5,721 nucleotides of DNA from Cyanobacteriota bacterium (GCA_027483425.1 JAIXUR010000073.1:1-5721), one strand, 5' to 3'. Positions 1 to 5,316 are shown, counted from the first letter of the stretch. Program-made: numbers and translations. The notes: a model not told the origin generated them from the letters alone.

Positions 1-159
1 CGATATAACGGCGTGCAAACCCTCTAAAGGGCTTCGATTCACATCATCCACGAGCTCTACCGCCTCGGCTTTGCCGAAGTGCGCGAGTGGAGCAAACCCC
101 AGCCCATCGAGCGCATCAACGAAATCATGCGCATCCTCACCCGTTACGTGCTGCGCTGA
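1..159 (+). pseudogene. 3' end of an unrecognised gene, with an in-frame stop near the window edge
   Basis: Frame 1 runs from the left edge to TGA at 157-159 and reads like real protein (HELYRLGFAEVREWSKP..., ending MRILTRYVLR). I do not recognise the family, so no function is given. TAA at 25-27 interrupts the frame: eight sensible codons (RYNGVQTL) precede it and the same style of GC-biased codons follows. The only ATG after the stop, at 127, would leave ten residues, and GTG at 79 about 26, so the downstream part is unlikely to be a gene by itself. The simplest reading is a larger gene whose codon 25-27 was once TAC or TAT (Tyr). The gene would then be a pseudogene, or the base could be a sequence error. 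It converges on lepA, with 25 bp between the stops and no clear terminator hairpin. Coding origin is fairly likely; the broken status is an inference because the 5' part lies outside the window. Confidence 0.5.
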
Positions 160-184
160 AGCCCATCAGGCATCCAATCAGGAA

Positions 185-1990
185 TTACGACAGCTTCAGC
201 ACCGCCATAAACGCCTCCTGGGGCACATCCACGGTACCAACAGCCTTCATACGCTTCTTACCCTTGGCTTGCTTTTGCAGCAGCTTCTTCTTCCGGGAAA
301 TATCGCCGCCGTAGCACTTGGCCAGCACATCTTTGCGCAGGGCGGGGATACTTTCGCTGGCGATAATCCGGCTGCCAATGGCCGCCTGAATGGGAATTTT
401 GAACTGGTGGCGGGGAATCAGTTCCTTCAGCTTTTCCACCAGGGCTTTGCCCACAAAGTAGGCCTTGTCTCGGTGCACGATGGAAGCCAGAGAATCGACC
501 GGGTCGCCGTTGATCAGCACGTCTAGGCGCGACAGATGGTTTTCTCGATAGCCAATCAGGTGGTACTCCATGCTGGCGTAGCCCTTGGTGCGCGACTTCA
601 TTTGGTCAAAAAAGTCGGTCACCACCTCCGCCAGGGGCACCTCATAGATCAGGGTCGTGCGGCCCTGGGCCAGGTATTTCATGTCTTTAAATTCGCCCCG
701 GCGGCCCTGGCACAGCTCCATCAGGGCCCCAACGTACTCCTCGGGGGTGATCATATCGAGCTGGACGTAGGGCTCTTCGATCTTTTCGCGAGCCTGGGGA
801 TCGGGCAGGGTGCTGGGGTTGTCGATTTCGAGCACCTCCCCCTGGATGGTGGTGACCTGGTAGATCACCGAGGGGGCAGTGGTAATCAGATCGAGGTTGT
901 ATTCCCGCTCGAGACGCTCCTGGACAATTTCCATGTGCAGCAGGCCCAAGAAGCCACAGCGAAAGCCAAACCCCATGGCGCTGGAGGTTTCGGGTTCGTA
1001 CTGGAGGGCCGCATCGCTGAGGCGCAGCTTTTCGAGGGCTTCGCGCAGTTCTTCAAACTGGTCCGAGGCGGTGGGAAACAGGCCGCAGAAGACCATGGGC
1101 TTGGCTTCGGCGTAGCCGGGTAGAGCCGTCGTCGCCGGATTTTGCACCAGGGTAATGGTGTCGCCCACTCGGGCATCTTCCACCGCCTTGATCGAGGCAG
1201 CAAAGTAGCCCACTTCTCCGGCGTGTAGCTCGTCAACCTGGATCTGGGAGGGGGCCAAGACGCCCAGTTCGTCGACCTCGTACTCTTTGCCCGAGGCCAT
1301 CAGCCGCACTTTGTCCTTGCGGCGAATGGTGCCATCCATCACTCGAAAATAGACGATCACGCCCCGATAGCTGTCGTAGTAGCTATCAAAAATCAGCGCC
1401 CGCAGGGGTTGGTCGACGGTGTCTGCCGGGGGCGGCACCAGGTAGACAATCGACTCGAGAATTTCGTCAATGCCGACCCCTTCCTTGGCCGAGGCCAGAA
1501 TGGCACCGCTGCAATCGAGGCCGATAATCTCTTCAATCTCTTCTCTGATGCGTTCGGGTTCGGCTCCGGGCAGATCGATTTTGTTGAGCACCGGGATAAT
1601 TTCCAGGTTGTTCTCGAGGGCCAGGTAGACGTTGGCCAGGGTTTGGGCCTCAACGCCTTGGGAGGCATCGACCACCAGCAGCGCTCCTTCGCAGGCGATC
1701 AGCGATCGCGACACCTCGTAGGAAAAATCGACGTGGCCGGGGGTGTCGATCAGGTTGAGAACGTAGTCTTTGCCGTCCTGGGCCTTGTAGTTCATGCGGG
1801 CGGCCTGGAGCTTGATGGTAATGCCCCGCTCCCGCTCCAGATCCATGCTGTCGAGGAACTGGGCCTTCATCTCGCGATCGCTGACAGTGCCCGTGCGCTG
1901 TAATAGCCGGTCCGCCAGAGTCGATTTGCCGTGATCAATATGGGCAATAATCGAAAAATTGCGAATTTGAGAGACGGGAACCTCTGTCAT
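185..1990 (-). CDS. lepA: Elongation factor 4 (LepA), ribosome back-translocase GTPase
   Basis: This is a complete 601-residue LepA/EF4, close to the usual length of about 600. EF4 is a cytoplasmic or membrane-associated GTPase that binds stalled or mistranslocated ribosomes and moves tRNAs back one step. All GTPase motifs are visible: the P-loop AHIDHGKS (16-23), switch I RGITI (55-59), DTPGH (82-86) with the catalytic-type His86, NKID (136-139) and SAK (167-169). EF-G-like domains II, III and V follow. The LepA-specific C-terminal domain ends in a basic stretch (CYGGDISRKKKLLQKQ, then GKKRMK), which is the family hallmark. The ATG at 1988-1990 gives the usual short N-terminus before IRNFSIIAHIDHGKS. 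No strong Shine-Dalgarno precedes it, which is common in cyanobacteria. Two HIP1 octamers lie inside the gene. It is transcribed alone, divergent from the RHH gene. I see no damage or missing key residue. Confidence 0.98.
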   Translation of the reverse strand: MTEVPVSQIRNFSIIAHIDHGKSTLADRLLQRTGTVSDREMKAQFLDSMDLERERGITIKLQAARMNYKAQDGKDYVLNLIDTPGHVDFSYEVSRSLIACEGALLVVDASQGVEAQTLANVYLALENNLEIIPVLNKIDLPGAEPERIREEIEEIIGLDCSGAILASAKEGVGIDEILESIVYLVPPPADTVDQPLRALIFDSYYDSYRGVIVYFRVMDGTIRRKDKVRLMASGKEYEVDELGVLAPSQIQVDELHAGEVGYFAASIKAVEDARVGDTITLVQNPATTALPGYAEAKPMVFCGLFPTASDQFEELREALEKLRLSDAALQYEPETSSAMGFGFRCGFLGLLHMEIVQERLEREYNLDLITTAPSVIYQVTTIQGEVLEIDNPSTLPDPQAREKIEEPYVQLDMITPEEYVGALMELCQGRRGEFKDMKYLAQGRTTLIYEVPLAEVVTDFFDQMKSRTKGYASMEYHLIGYRENHLSRLDVLINGDPVDSLASIVHRDKAYFVGKALVEKLKELIPRHQFKIPIQAAIGSRIIASESIPALRKDVLAKCYGGDISRKKKLLQKQAKGKKRMKAVGTVDVPQEAFMAVLKLS

Positions 1991-2028
1991 AGAAGGCTTA
2001 CCAGCAGTGGGAGTTTACAGACTTTAAT

Positions 2029-2034
2029 ATTGTA
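2029..2034 (-). promoter_or_regulatory. Candidate -10 element for lepA
   Basis: On the minus strand this reads TACAAT, five of six matches to the sigma-70 type -10 hexamer. It lies about 40 bp upstream of the lepA ATG. No convincing -35 hexamer sits 16-18 bp further upstream (the sequence there is CGGGCA), so the assignment rests on the -10 and its position only. A bulged hairpin (2041-2059) sits just upstream. Confidence 0.4.
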
Positions 2035-2040
2035 TCCTTT

Positions 2041-2059
2041 GCCTGGGCGAATGCCCGGC
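2041..2059. repeat. Short GC-rich hairpin with one bulged base, upstream of lepA
   Basis: The arms GGGC (2045-2048) and GCCC (2053-2056) close on a GAAT loop and extend, after one bulged T at 2044, by GCC (2041-2043) against GGC (2057-2059). That gives seven GC pairs. The hairpin lies immediately upstream of the candidate lepA -10 and has no T-run after it on either strand, so it is not an intrinsic terminator. It could be an operator half-site pair or chance in a GC-rich stretch. Confidence 0.3.
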
Positions 2060-2080
2060 GGTTTGCACTGCCACAATGCC

Positions 2081-2119
2081 CAGGGGCTAAACCGAGGGGC
2101 GACACCCAGGGGCGATGTG
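2081..2119. repeat. Three 13-bp tandem repeat units in the lepA/RHH divergent region
   Basis: Three consecutive 13-mers begin at 2081 (CAGGGGCTAAACC), 2094 (GAGGGGCGACACC) and 2107 (CAGGGGCGATGTG). The AGGGGC core is invariant and recurs exactly every 13 bp. Units 1 and 2 share 10 of 13 bases, and units 2 and 3 share 8 of 13. The array lies between the divergent lepA and RHH genes, outside any credible coding frame. A regularly phased core of this type suits a protein-binding array, but the period is not a whole helical turn and the function is unknown. Confidence 0.5.
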
Positions 2120-2127
2120 GGATAAAC

Positions 2128-2155
2128 TTGTTATGTCAACATTCCTATATCTAAT
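2128..2155 (+). promoter_or_regulatory. Candidate promoter for the RHH gene
   Basis: TTGTTA (2128-2133) and TCTAAT (2150-2155) are separated by 16 bp. They match four of six and five of six bases of the -35 and -10 consensus. The stretch is the most AT-rich part of the intergenic region. Initiation near 2163 would give a leader of about 90 nt that contains the inverted repeat at 2182-2207. This is a pattern match only; a TATACC hexamer near 2220 is a weaker alternative. Confidence 0.3.
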
Positions 2156-2181
2156 TTTTCATGAGGTTAGGGATGGCCGTA

Positions 2182-2207
2182 CTAAACCCACCTACCCTTG
2201 GGCTTAG
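2182..2207. repeat. Inverted repeat upstream of the RHH gene, possible operator or leader hairpin
   Basis: CTAAACCCA (2182-2190) and TGGGCTTAG (2199-2207) are inverted copies that match at eight of nine positions around an 8-bp spacer. The repeat ends 48 bp before the ATG of the RHH gene. Ribbon-helix-helix regulators commonly bind palindromic or repeated sites in their own promoters, so it is a reasonable autoregulatory operator candidate. It could equally form a stem in the mRNA leader. Confidence 0.4.
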
Positions 2208-2255
2208 ACTAGGAAGACATATACCATCACCTACCTGGCTGTCAGGCTAACCCCT

Positions 2256-2489
2256 ATGCAAAACTCTGCCCCCTCTGCCAGCGAACGGTCGGCGGAAAAG
2301 GTCGACCTCTCGGTACAAATCGATCGAGAGCTGCTCGACCAGGTTACCCACCTCAGCTCTAACCCCAGCAAGGTGATCGAAGTGGCCCTGCGCCAGTGGC
2401 TCCGGGGCGATCGCCGCTCCGAAGACGACCTGGTGCGCCAGCTCCCCCGCAACCCCACGGTGCCCCCCAAGGGCGAGTGGAACGACTAG
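2256..2489 (+). CDS. Small ribbon-helix-helix (CopG/Arc-type) DNA-binding protein
   Basis: A 77-residue protein with the pattern of a ribbon-helix-helix fold. Residues 16-22 (VDLSVQI) form an amphipathic beta strand, 23-33 (DRELLDQVTHL) helix A, a short turn rich in Ser, Asn and Pro follows, and 38-50 (SKVIEVALRQWLR) helix B. RHH proteins dimerise through the strand, which inserts into the DNA major groove. They act as repressors or as antitoxins. The N-terminal 15 residues are polar and probably disordered; the C-terminal tail (QLPRNPTVPP, then GEWND) could be a toxin-binding segment if a toxin exists. The ATG at 2256 is the first usual start after an in-frame TAG at 2205. No toxin gene adjoins it: the next gene on the strand is a histidine kinase 130 bp away. 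One HIP1 site (2407-2414) suggests it is a resident gene. The exact role is unknown. Confidence 0.85.
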   Translation: MQNSAPSASERSAEKVDLSVQIDRELLDQVTHLSSNPSKVIEVALRQWLRGDRRSEDDLVRQLPRNPTVPPKGEWND

Positions 2490-2509
2490 GGCCGGGTTTT
2501 GCCCGCCCC
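2489..2509 (+). terminator. GC-rich hairpin directly after the RHH stop, possible terminator
   Basis: GGG-C-CGGG (2489-2496) pairs with CCCG-C-CCC (2502-2509) around a TTTTG loop, giving seven GC pairs with one C:C mismatch. The stem begins at the last base of the stop codon. There is no T-run on its 3' side (the next bases are CTGGG), so it is not a classical intrinsic terminator. Cyanobacteria are generally considered to lack Rho, so hairpins of this kind may still contribute to termination or to 3'-end protection. Confidence 0.3.
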
Positions 2510-2592
2510 CTGGGACTCGATCGCTTCGCTTTGTGATCAATTCCCGTTCTACTAGAGCCATTGGCAGGGTCGGTTGGATACCATGGAAGCGT

Positions 2593-2612
2593 TAAAGCTC
2601 CATAAAGCTCCT
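2593..2612 (+). repeat. Tandem 10-bp direct repeat just before the kinase start
   Basis: TAAAGCTCCA (2593-2602) is followed directly by TAAAGCTCCT (2603-2612), identical at nine of ten positions. The pair ends 7 bp before the ATG of the histidine kinase. A period of about one helical turn is typical of direct-repeat sites for OmpR/PhoB-type response regulators, so this may be a regulatory site. It also occupies the ribosome-binding region, which has no Shine-Dalgarno motif. Confidence 0.45.
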
Positions 2613-2619
2613 AACACCC

Positions 2620-4434
2620 ATGCGATCGCAACGCCCCCTGCCGAATCTAATTACCCCCAACGAAGAGACCCCAGGTGAACCCCTCTCGGCCTGGGTGATG
2701 GTGCTGAGTCCCAGCGGGGTGGTGGAGTCAGTACAGGCGGCGGGTACTCAGGTGCTGCCGCCTGTACTGACGGCCAACTGGGTGGGGCGATCGCTAGCCG
2801 AAATCGTCTCCTTTGCCTCCCCCAATGCCCTAGGGCAGGCCCTCAATACCCTGGCCACCCATCTGGAAACCCTGTATCTCCCCGGTCGTTGCCCGCTGGG
2901 ATCCCACAGTATTGATGTGAAGTGGGTGCTACAGCCCCTCGTCGGGCCCGATGGCCGTTTATTTCGCGTGGCCGCCACGGGCTACCTGGCTAACCTGCAC
3001 GGCCTAGCCAGTAGCGCCTGGCTGCGGGCGATGTCTACGGTGGCGATCGCCCCAGAGCCTGCGGTCGGTGCCCAACTCCAGGTCTCCTCACCTCGGCTCA
3101 ACCAGATCACCCGCAACGTTCGCTGGACGCTGGATTTAGAAATCATTCGTCAGCAGACCGTCGAGGGCCTGGGCGATTTGTTTGGGGTGGAGCGCTGTTT
3201 GGTATACAGCTGCGACGCCGCTCCGGGCATGGCCCCCGAGGCCGCCACCGTAGCCGCCCAGTACCTGCGTACCGACGATTTGCCCGACTGGCGAGGGCAG
3301 GTGTGGCTGCTGGCCGAGGCCCCCTACCTTAACGCGGCGGCCCAGGGCTCGGTGGCGGTGGTGGAGCCGAGACGGTCTGCCGATCCAGCGGTGGTGGCGG
3401 TGGCGACCCGCTACCAGAGCACCATCAATGGGTTCATTGTGCTCCACGACCGGCCCACGCGCGTTTGGTCGGAGATCGAGCTGAACCTGCTGACCGATTT
3501 GGCCGACCAGGTGGGTACGGCGATCGCCCACGCCACCCTGTTTGGCGAAAGCCATGCCCTGGCCATTAAGCTACAGCAGGCCAACGCCAGCCTGATGGAA
3601 AAGCAGCTTGAGTTTCAAGAGGCCCGCCGCCAGGCCGAAGAAGCCCGCTGCCAGGCCGAAGAAGCCTCGCGGCTGAAGAGTGAGTTTTTGGCCAACACCT
3701 CCCACGAGCTGCGCACCCCCCTCAACGGCATGATCGGCTTTCTCAAGCTGGTGCTCGACGGCATGGCCGACGACCCCGCCGAGCAAGAAGAGTTCGTTGA
3801 AGAAGCCCACAAGTCAGCCATTCACCTGCTGAACCTAATCAACGATGTGCTCGACATCGCTAAGATCGAAGCGGGCAAAATGCAGATCGAGATGGGGCCA
3901 GTTAGCCTCAAAGAGCTGCTCACCGACGTGGCGAACAAAATTCGTCACCAAGCCGACCAAAAGGCCCTGTACTTTAACATTTTGCTGCCCGCCACCCGCG
4001 ACGACATTACCGTCAACGGCAACTACCAGCGGTTGTTTCAGGTATTAATGAATCTGGTGGGCAATGCGATTAAGTTCACCCATGAGGGGGGCATCACCAT
4101 CAGTGCCGAGGTCAAGCCCCAAAAGATCGAGCGCCAGGGTAAAATCTGGCCCGGCGTGGTCAAAATTAGTGTGGCTGACACCGGTATTGGCGTTTCCCTC
4201 GAGAAGCAAGACCGCCTGTTTCAAAACTTTAGCCAGGTCGACGGCGATCGCACCCGCCAGTACGGCGGCACGGGGCTGGGGCTAGCGATTTCCCAGCGCC
4301 TGGTGGAGGCGATGGGCGGCGTGGTGCAGTTTATTAGCATGGGCGAGGGGCTGGGCTCGACGGTGACGTTTACGACGCTACTGTACCAAGAGCCAGTGGT
4401 GATCGATAAGGAACCCGTGTACCCGCCGAAGTAG
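2620..4434 (+). CDS. Soluble sensor histidine kinase (PAS-like, GAF, HisKA, HATPase_c)
   Basis: The 604-residue product has no membrane segment, so it is probably a cytosolic sensor kinase. In order: a PAS-like region (about 22-125), a GAF-type sensor domain (about 168-308, ending DLADQVGTAIAHATLF), a charged coiled coil (about 310-352), HisKA with the phospho-acceptor His362 in NTSHELRTPLNG, and a HATPase domain. The ATPase has an N box around Asn478/Asn482, DTGIG (520-524), an F box (LFQNFSQVD) and a G2 box (GGTGLGLA, 549-556). All catalytic motifs are intact. I see no CBCR-type Cys-His pair in the GAF domain, so a covalently bound bilin is not supported. There is no receiver domain and no adjacent response regulator, so the phosphotransfer partner lies elsewhere. 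An in-frame TAA at 2593 bounds the start; ATG 2620 keeps the PAS intact, with ATG 2698 the next choice. The signal is unknown. Confidence 0.95.
   Translation: MRSQRPLPNLITPNEETPGEPLSAWVMVLSPSGVVESVQAAGTQVLPPVLTANWVGRSLAEIVSFASPNALGQALNTLATHLETLYLPGRCPLGSHSIDVKWVLQPLVGPDGRLFRVAATGYLANLHGLASSAWLRAMSTVAIAPEPAVGAQLQVSSPRLNQITRNVRWTLDLEIIRQQTVEGLGDLFGVERCLVYSCDAAPGMAPEAATVAAQYLRTDDLPDWRGQVWLLAEAPYLNAAAQGSVAVVEPRRSADPAVVAVATRYQSTINGFIVLHDRPTRVWSEIELNLLTDLADQVGTAIAHATLFGESHALAIKLQQANASLMEKQLEFQEARRQAEEARCQAEEASRLKSEFLANTSHELRTPLNGMIGFLKLVLDGMADDPAEQEEFVEEAHKSAIHLLNLINDVLDIAKIEAGKMQIEMGPVSLKELLTDVANKIRHQADQKALYFNILLPATRDDITVNGNYQRLFQVLMNLVGNAIKFTHEGGITISAEVKPQKIERQGKIWPGVVKISVADTGIGVSLEKQDRLFQNFSQVDGDRTRQYGGTGLGLAISQRLVEAMGGVVQFISMGEGLGSTVTFTTLLYQEPVVIDKEPVYPPK
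2727..2771. repeat. Perfect 15-bp inverted repeat inside the kinase PAS-like region
   Basis: GTCAGTACAGGCGGC (2727-2741) and GCCGCCTGTACTGAC (2757-2771) are exact reverse complements around a 15-nt loop. The repeat lies about 108-152 nt into the kinase gene and encodes roughly residues 36-51 (ESVQAAGTQVLPPVLT). In mRNA it would form a very stable stem. The spacing between the PAS glycine (33) and the later WVGR motif looks normal, so it does not look like an inserted element. A perfect 15-bp match at this distance is very unlikely by chance in 5.7 kb. Confidence 0.85.
3622..3663 (+). repeat. 21-bp tandem duplication encoding one coiled-coil heptad twice
   Basis: Two adjacent 21-bp units (3622-3642 and 3643-3663) differ only at one base (C3628 versus T3649). 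They encode ARRQAEE and ARCQAEE (residues 335-341 and 342-348). Each unit is exactly one heptad, so the frame and the coiled-coil register are both kept. The duplication sits in the signalling helix between the GAF domain and HisKA. Confidence 0.85.
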
Positions 4435-4517
4435 GCTACCGCTGCGATTTTACGGGAATCTGGAGATAGTGGTCTGGGCTGGCGGTGATGTTGTGGATCA
4501 GTTTGTATCACCCATAC

Positions 4518-4760
4518 CTAAGAAGCCTTGGGGTGGTAAGCGAAAACATCAACAGAGATTGAACGGATGGGCTGGGCTTTACTGTGTAACATTTCGCGAA
4601 TATTCTCTGTTGTTTCTCTGCTAAAAATTTCTTCGCCACAATTAGTACAAATAGTTGCGGGAATGTTCTCAACCAAGTAAAAGTTGCCCTCGATTTGAAA
4701 GATTTCGGTTCTATATTCTGTCATTGATTCGGTGGAATCGCAAACATGACATTTAAACAT
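4518..4760 (-). CDS. YgiT-type (MqsA N-domain-like) zinc-finger protein, probable antitoxin
   Basis: An 80-residue protein with two CxxC knuckles, Cys4/Cys7 and Cys38/Cys41, which should bind one zinc ion. The stretch NIPATICTNCGEEIFS is typical of the YgiT-type domain that forms the N-terminal, toxin-binding half of MqsA. The C-terminal HTH half of MqsA (about 131 residues in E. coli) is absent; after the second knuckle there is only a helix (about 48-60) and a short tail. The ATG at 4758-4760 overlaps the TAA of the upstream DUF4258 gene by one base (TAATG). GGAG at 4767-4770 lies six bases upstream, inside that gene, so coupled translation is likely. By its partner and domain I infer an antitoxin. 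With no HTH, it may neutralise its partner without being the operon's main repressor. It is AT-rich compared with the kinase and lepA and has no HIP1 site. Confidence 0.82.
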   Translation of the reverse strand: MFKCHVCDSTESMTEYRTEIFQIEGNFYLVENIPATICTNCGEEIFSRETTENIREMLHSKAQPIRSISVDVFAYHPKAS

Positions 4761-5071
4761 TATGATCTCCGATCTCTGTAGTTAATCCAAACTGTTTGAT
4801 CTGGTTCATAAAGGGTAATTATTCTTACTGTATCTGACTCCATAAGCGACACCTGAATATGCAATGCCCGATTGGTTTTTGTAAACCCCAAAACCAAACA
4901 ACTGGGCGAATACTTGTCTTCTGGATAATCTTCAATAACCTCTAGGCTATCCGAGGCTTGGCGAATTTCTTGGTCGCTAATATTGCGCTCGACTGATCGC
5001 CTGAAAGCATGACGTGTAAACTCAAATGCACCTCTCTCTAACTGTGATTTGACCTCCGCCAGAGATTTCAT
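4760..5071 (-). CDS. DUF4258 family protein, probable toxin of a YgiT-linked pair
   Basis: A 103-residue protein from ATG 5069-5071. The frame is open further upstream to a GTG at 5108-5110, but the ATG has a good Shine-Dalgarno (GAGGA, 5076-5080) and a TATAAA element only about 23 bp upstream, which would place the GTG outside the transcript. Residues 18-32 (FTRHAFRRSVERNIS), with His21, Arg25, Glu28 and Arg29, followed by SLEVIEDYPED, LHIQVS (70-75) and ITLYEPD..VW (85-95), match the DUF4258 pattern. This family is often paired with YgiT-type zinc-finger proteins, in the same toxin-first order as mqsRA. I infer an RNase-type or translation-blocking toxin by analogy; catalytic residues are not established, and His21, Arg29 and His71 are only candidates. 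It shares a one-base overlap with its partner and is AT-rich. This pair looks acquired. Confidence 0.8.
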   Translation of the reverse strand: MKSLAEVKSQLERGAFEFTRHAFRRSVERNISDQEIRQASDSLEVIEDYPEDKYSPSCLVLGFTKTNRALHIQVSLMESDTVRIITLYEPDQTVWINYRDRRS

Positions 5072-5075
5072 TCTA

Positions 5076-5080
5076 TCCTC
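5076..5080 (-). promoter_or_regulatory. Ribosome binding site that decides the DUF4258 start
   Basis: On the minus strand this reads GAGGA, four bases before ATG 5069-5071. No comparable motif precedes the alternative GTG at 5108-5110. It supports a 103-residue product, not a 116-residue one. Confidence 0.6.
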
Positions 5081-5093
5081 ACTATCCCGGATT

Positions 5094-5099
5094 TTTATA
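5094..5099 (-). promoter_or_regulatory. Candidate -10 element of the DUF4258/YgiT operon
   Basis: The minus strand reads TATAAA (five of six matches to the -10 consensus). Transcription starting about 7 bp downstream would give a leader of roughly 16 nt that just contains the GAGGA ribosome binding site. No good -35 hexamer is seen at 16-18 bp, where the sequence passes into a G-rich tract on this strand. Confidence 0.4.
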
Positions 5100-5309
5100 T
5101 TGCCCAGCACTCACTTGATGGTGTGCTTAGCTCCACCTCACTCCGCCCACTCACCACCATGCCACCACCCGCCGCATAGCCGATACCCTGCCGTACAGGA
5201 CATCTTCGCAGCAATGGCGGGGCTGAGCTTGGGGATATCAGCCATAGGCGCGGGGGCGCGGTAGGCAGGCTAATCCTTTATACATAAATTGCCCCAGGGC
5301 GTTGAGGCG
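5100..5309. other. Intergenic region between the UPF0126 gene and the DUF4258/YgiT operon
   Basis: I see no convincing gene here; the open frames lack start signals and coding character. It holds a C-rich, G-poor tract at 5131-5175 (28 C and 4 G in 45 bases), a weak inverted repeat GGCTGA (5221-5226) / TCAGCC (5238-5243), and a small AT-rich palindrome TTTAT-AC-ATAAA at 5278-5289. The latter lies in the 3' flank of the UPF0126 gene. Confidence 0.6.
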
Positions 5310-5316
5310 CTAGCGC
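5307..5316. repeat. Perfect 10-bp palindrome across the UPF0126 stop codon
   Basis: GCGCTAGCGC is its own reverse complement and includes the TAG stop (5310-5312, minus strand). It is too short and has no loop, so it is a poor hairpin. It may be a protein-binding palindrome or chance. Confidence 0.3.

Noticed and set aside
536..1123. Long open frame on the plus strand (195 codons) opposite lepA
   Set aside because: It is the antisense shadow of a certain lepA gene in GC-rich DNA; the same applies to 1409-1903 and 71-526.
1366..1387. 7-bp inverted repeat GATAGCT / AGCTATC inside lepA
   Set aside because: It follows from the conserved protein motif DSYYDSYR, which repeats similar codons; no further significance.
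2247..2561. Minus-strand open frame opposite the RHH gene
   Set aside because: The translation shows no family pattern, while the plus-strand product has a clear ribbon-helix-helix pattern; treated as a shadow.
2583..2678. Short upstream open frame starting at ATG 2583 and overlapping the kinase start in another frame
   Set aside because: About 31 codons, no ribosome binding site, and its codons simply read the direct repeat and the first kinase codons out of frame.
4484..4512. GGTGAT / ATCACC inverted repeat between the convergent kinase and YgiT genes, as a terminator
   Set aside because: Only six base pairs with a 17-nt loop and no T-run on either strand.
4760..5110. 116-residue version of the DUF4258 protein starting at GTG 5108-5110
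   Set aside because: The ATG at 5069-5071 has a Shine-Dalgarno motif, and the candidate -10 element lies between the two starts, so the longer form is unlikely.
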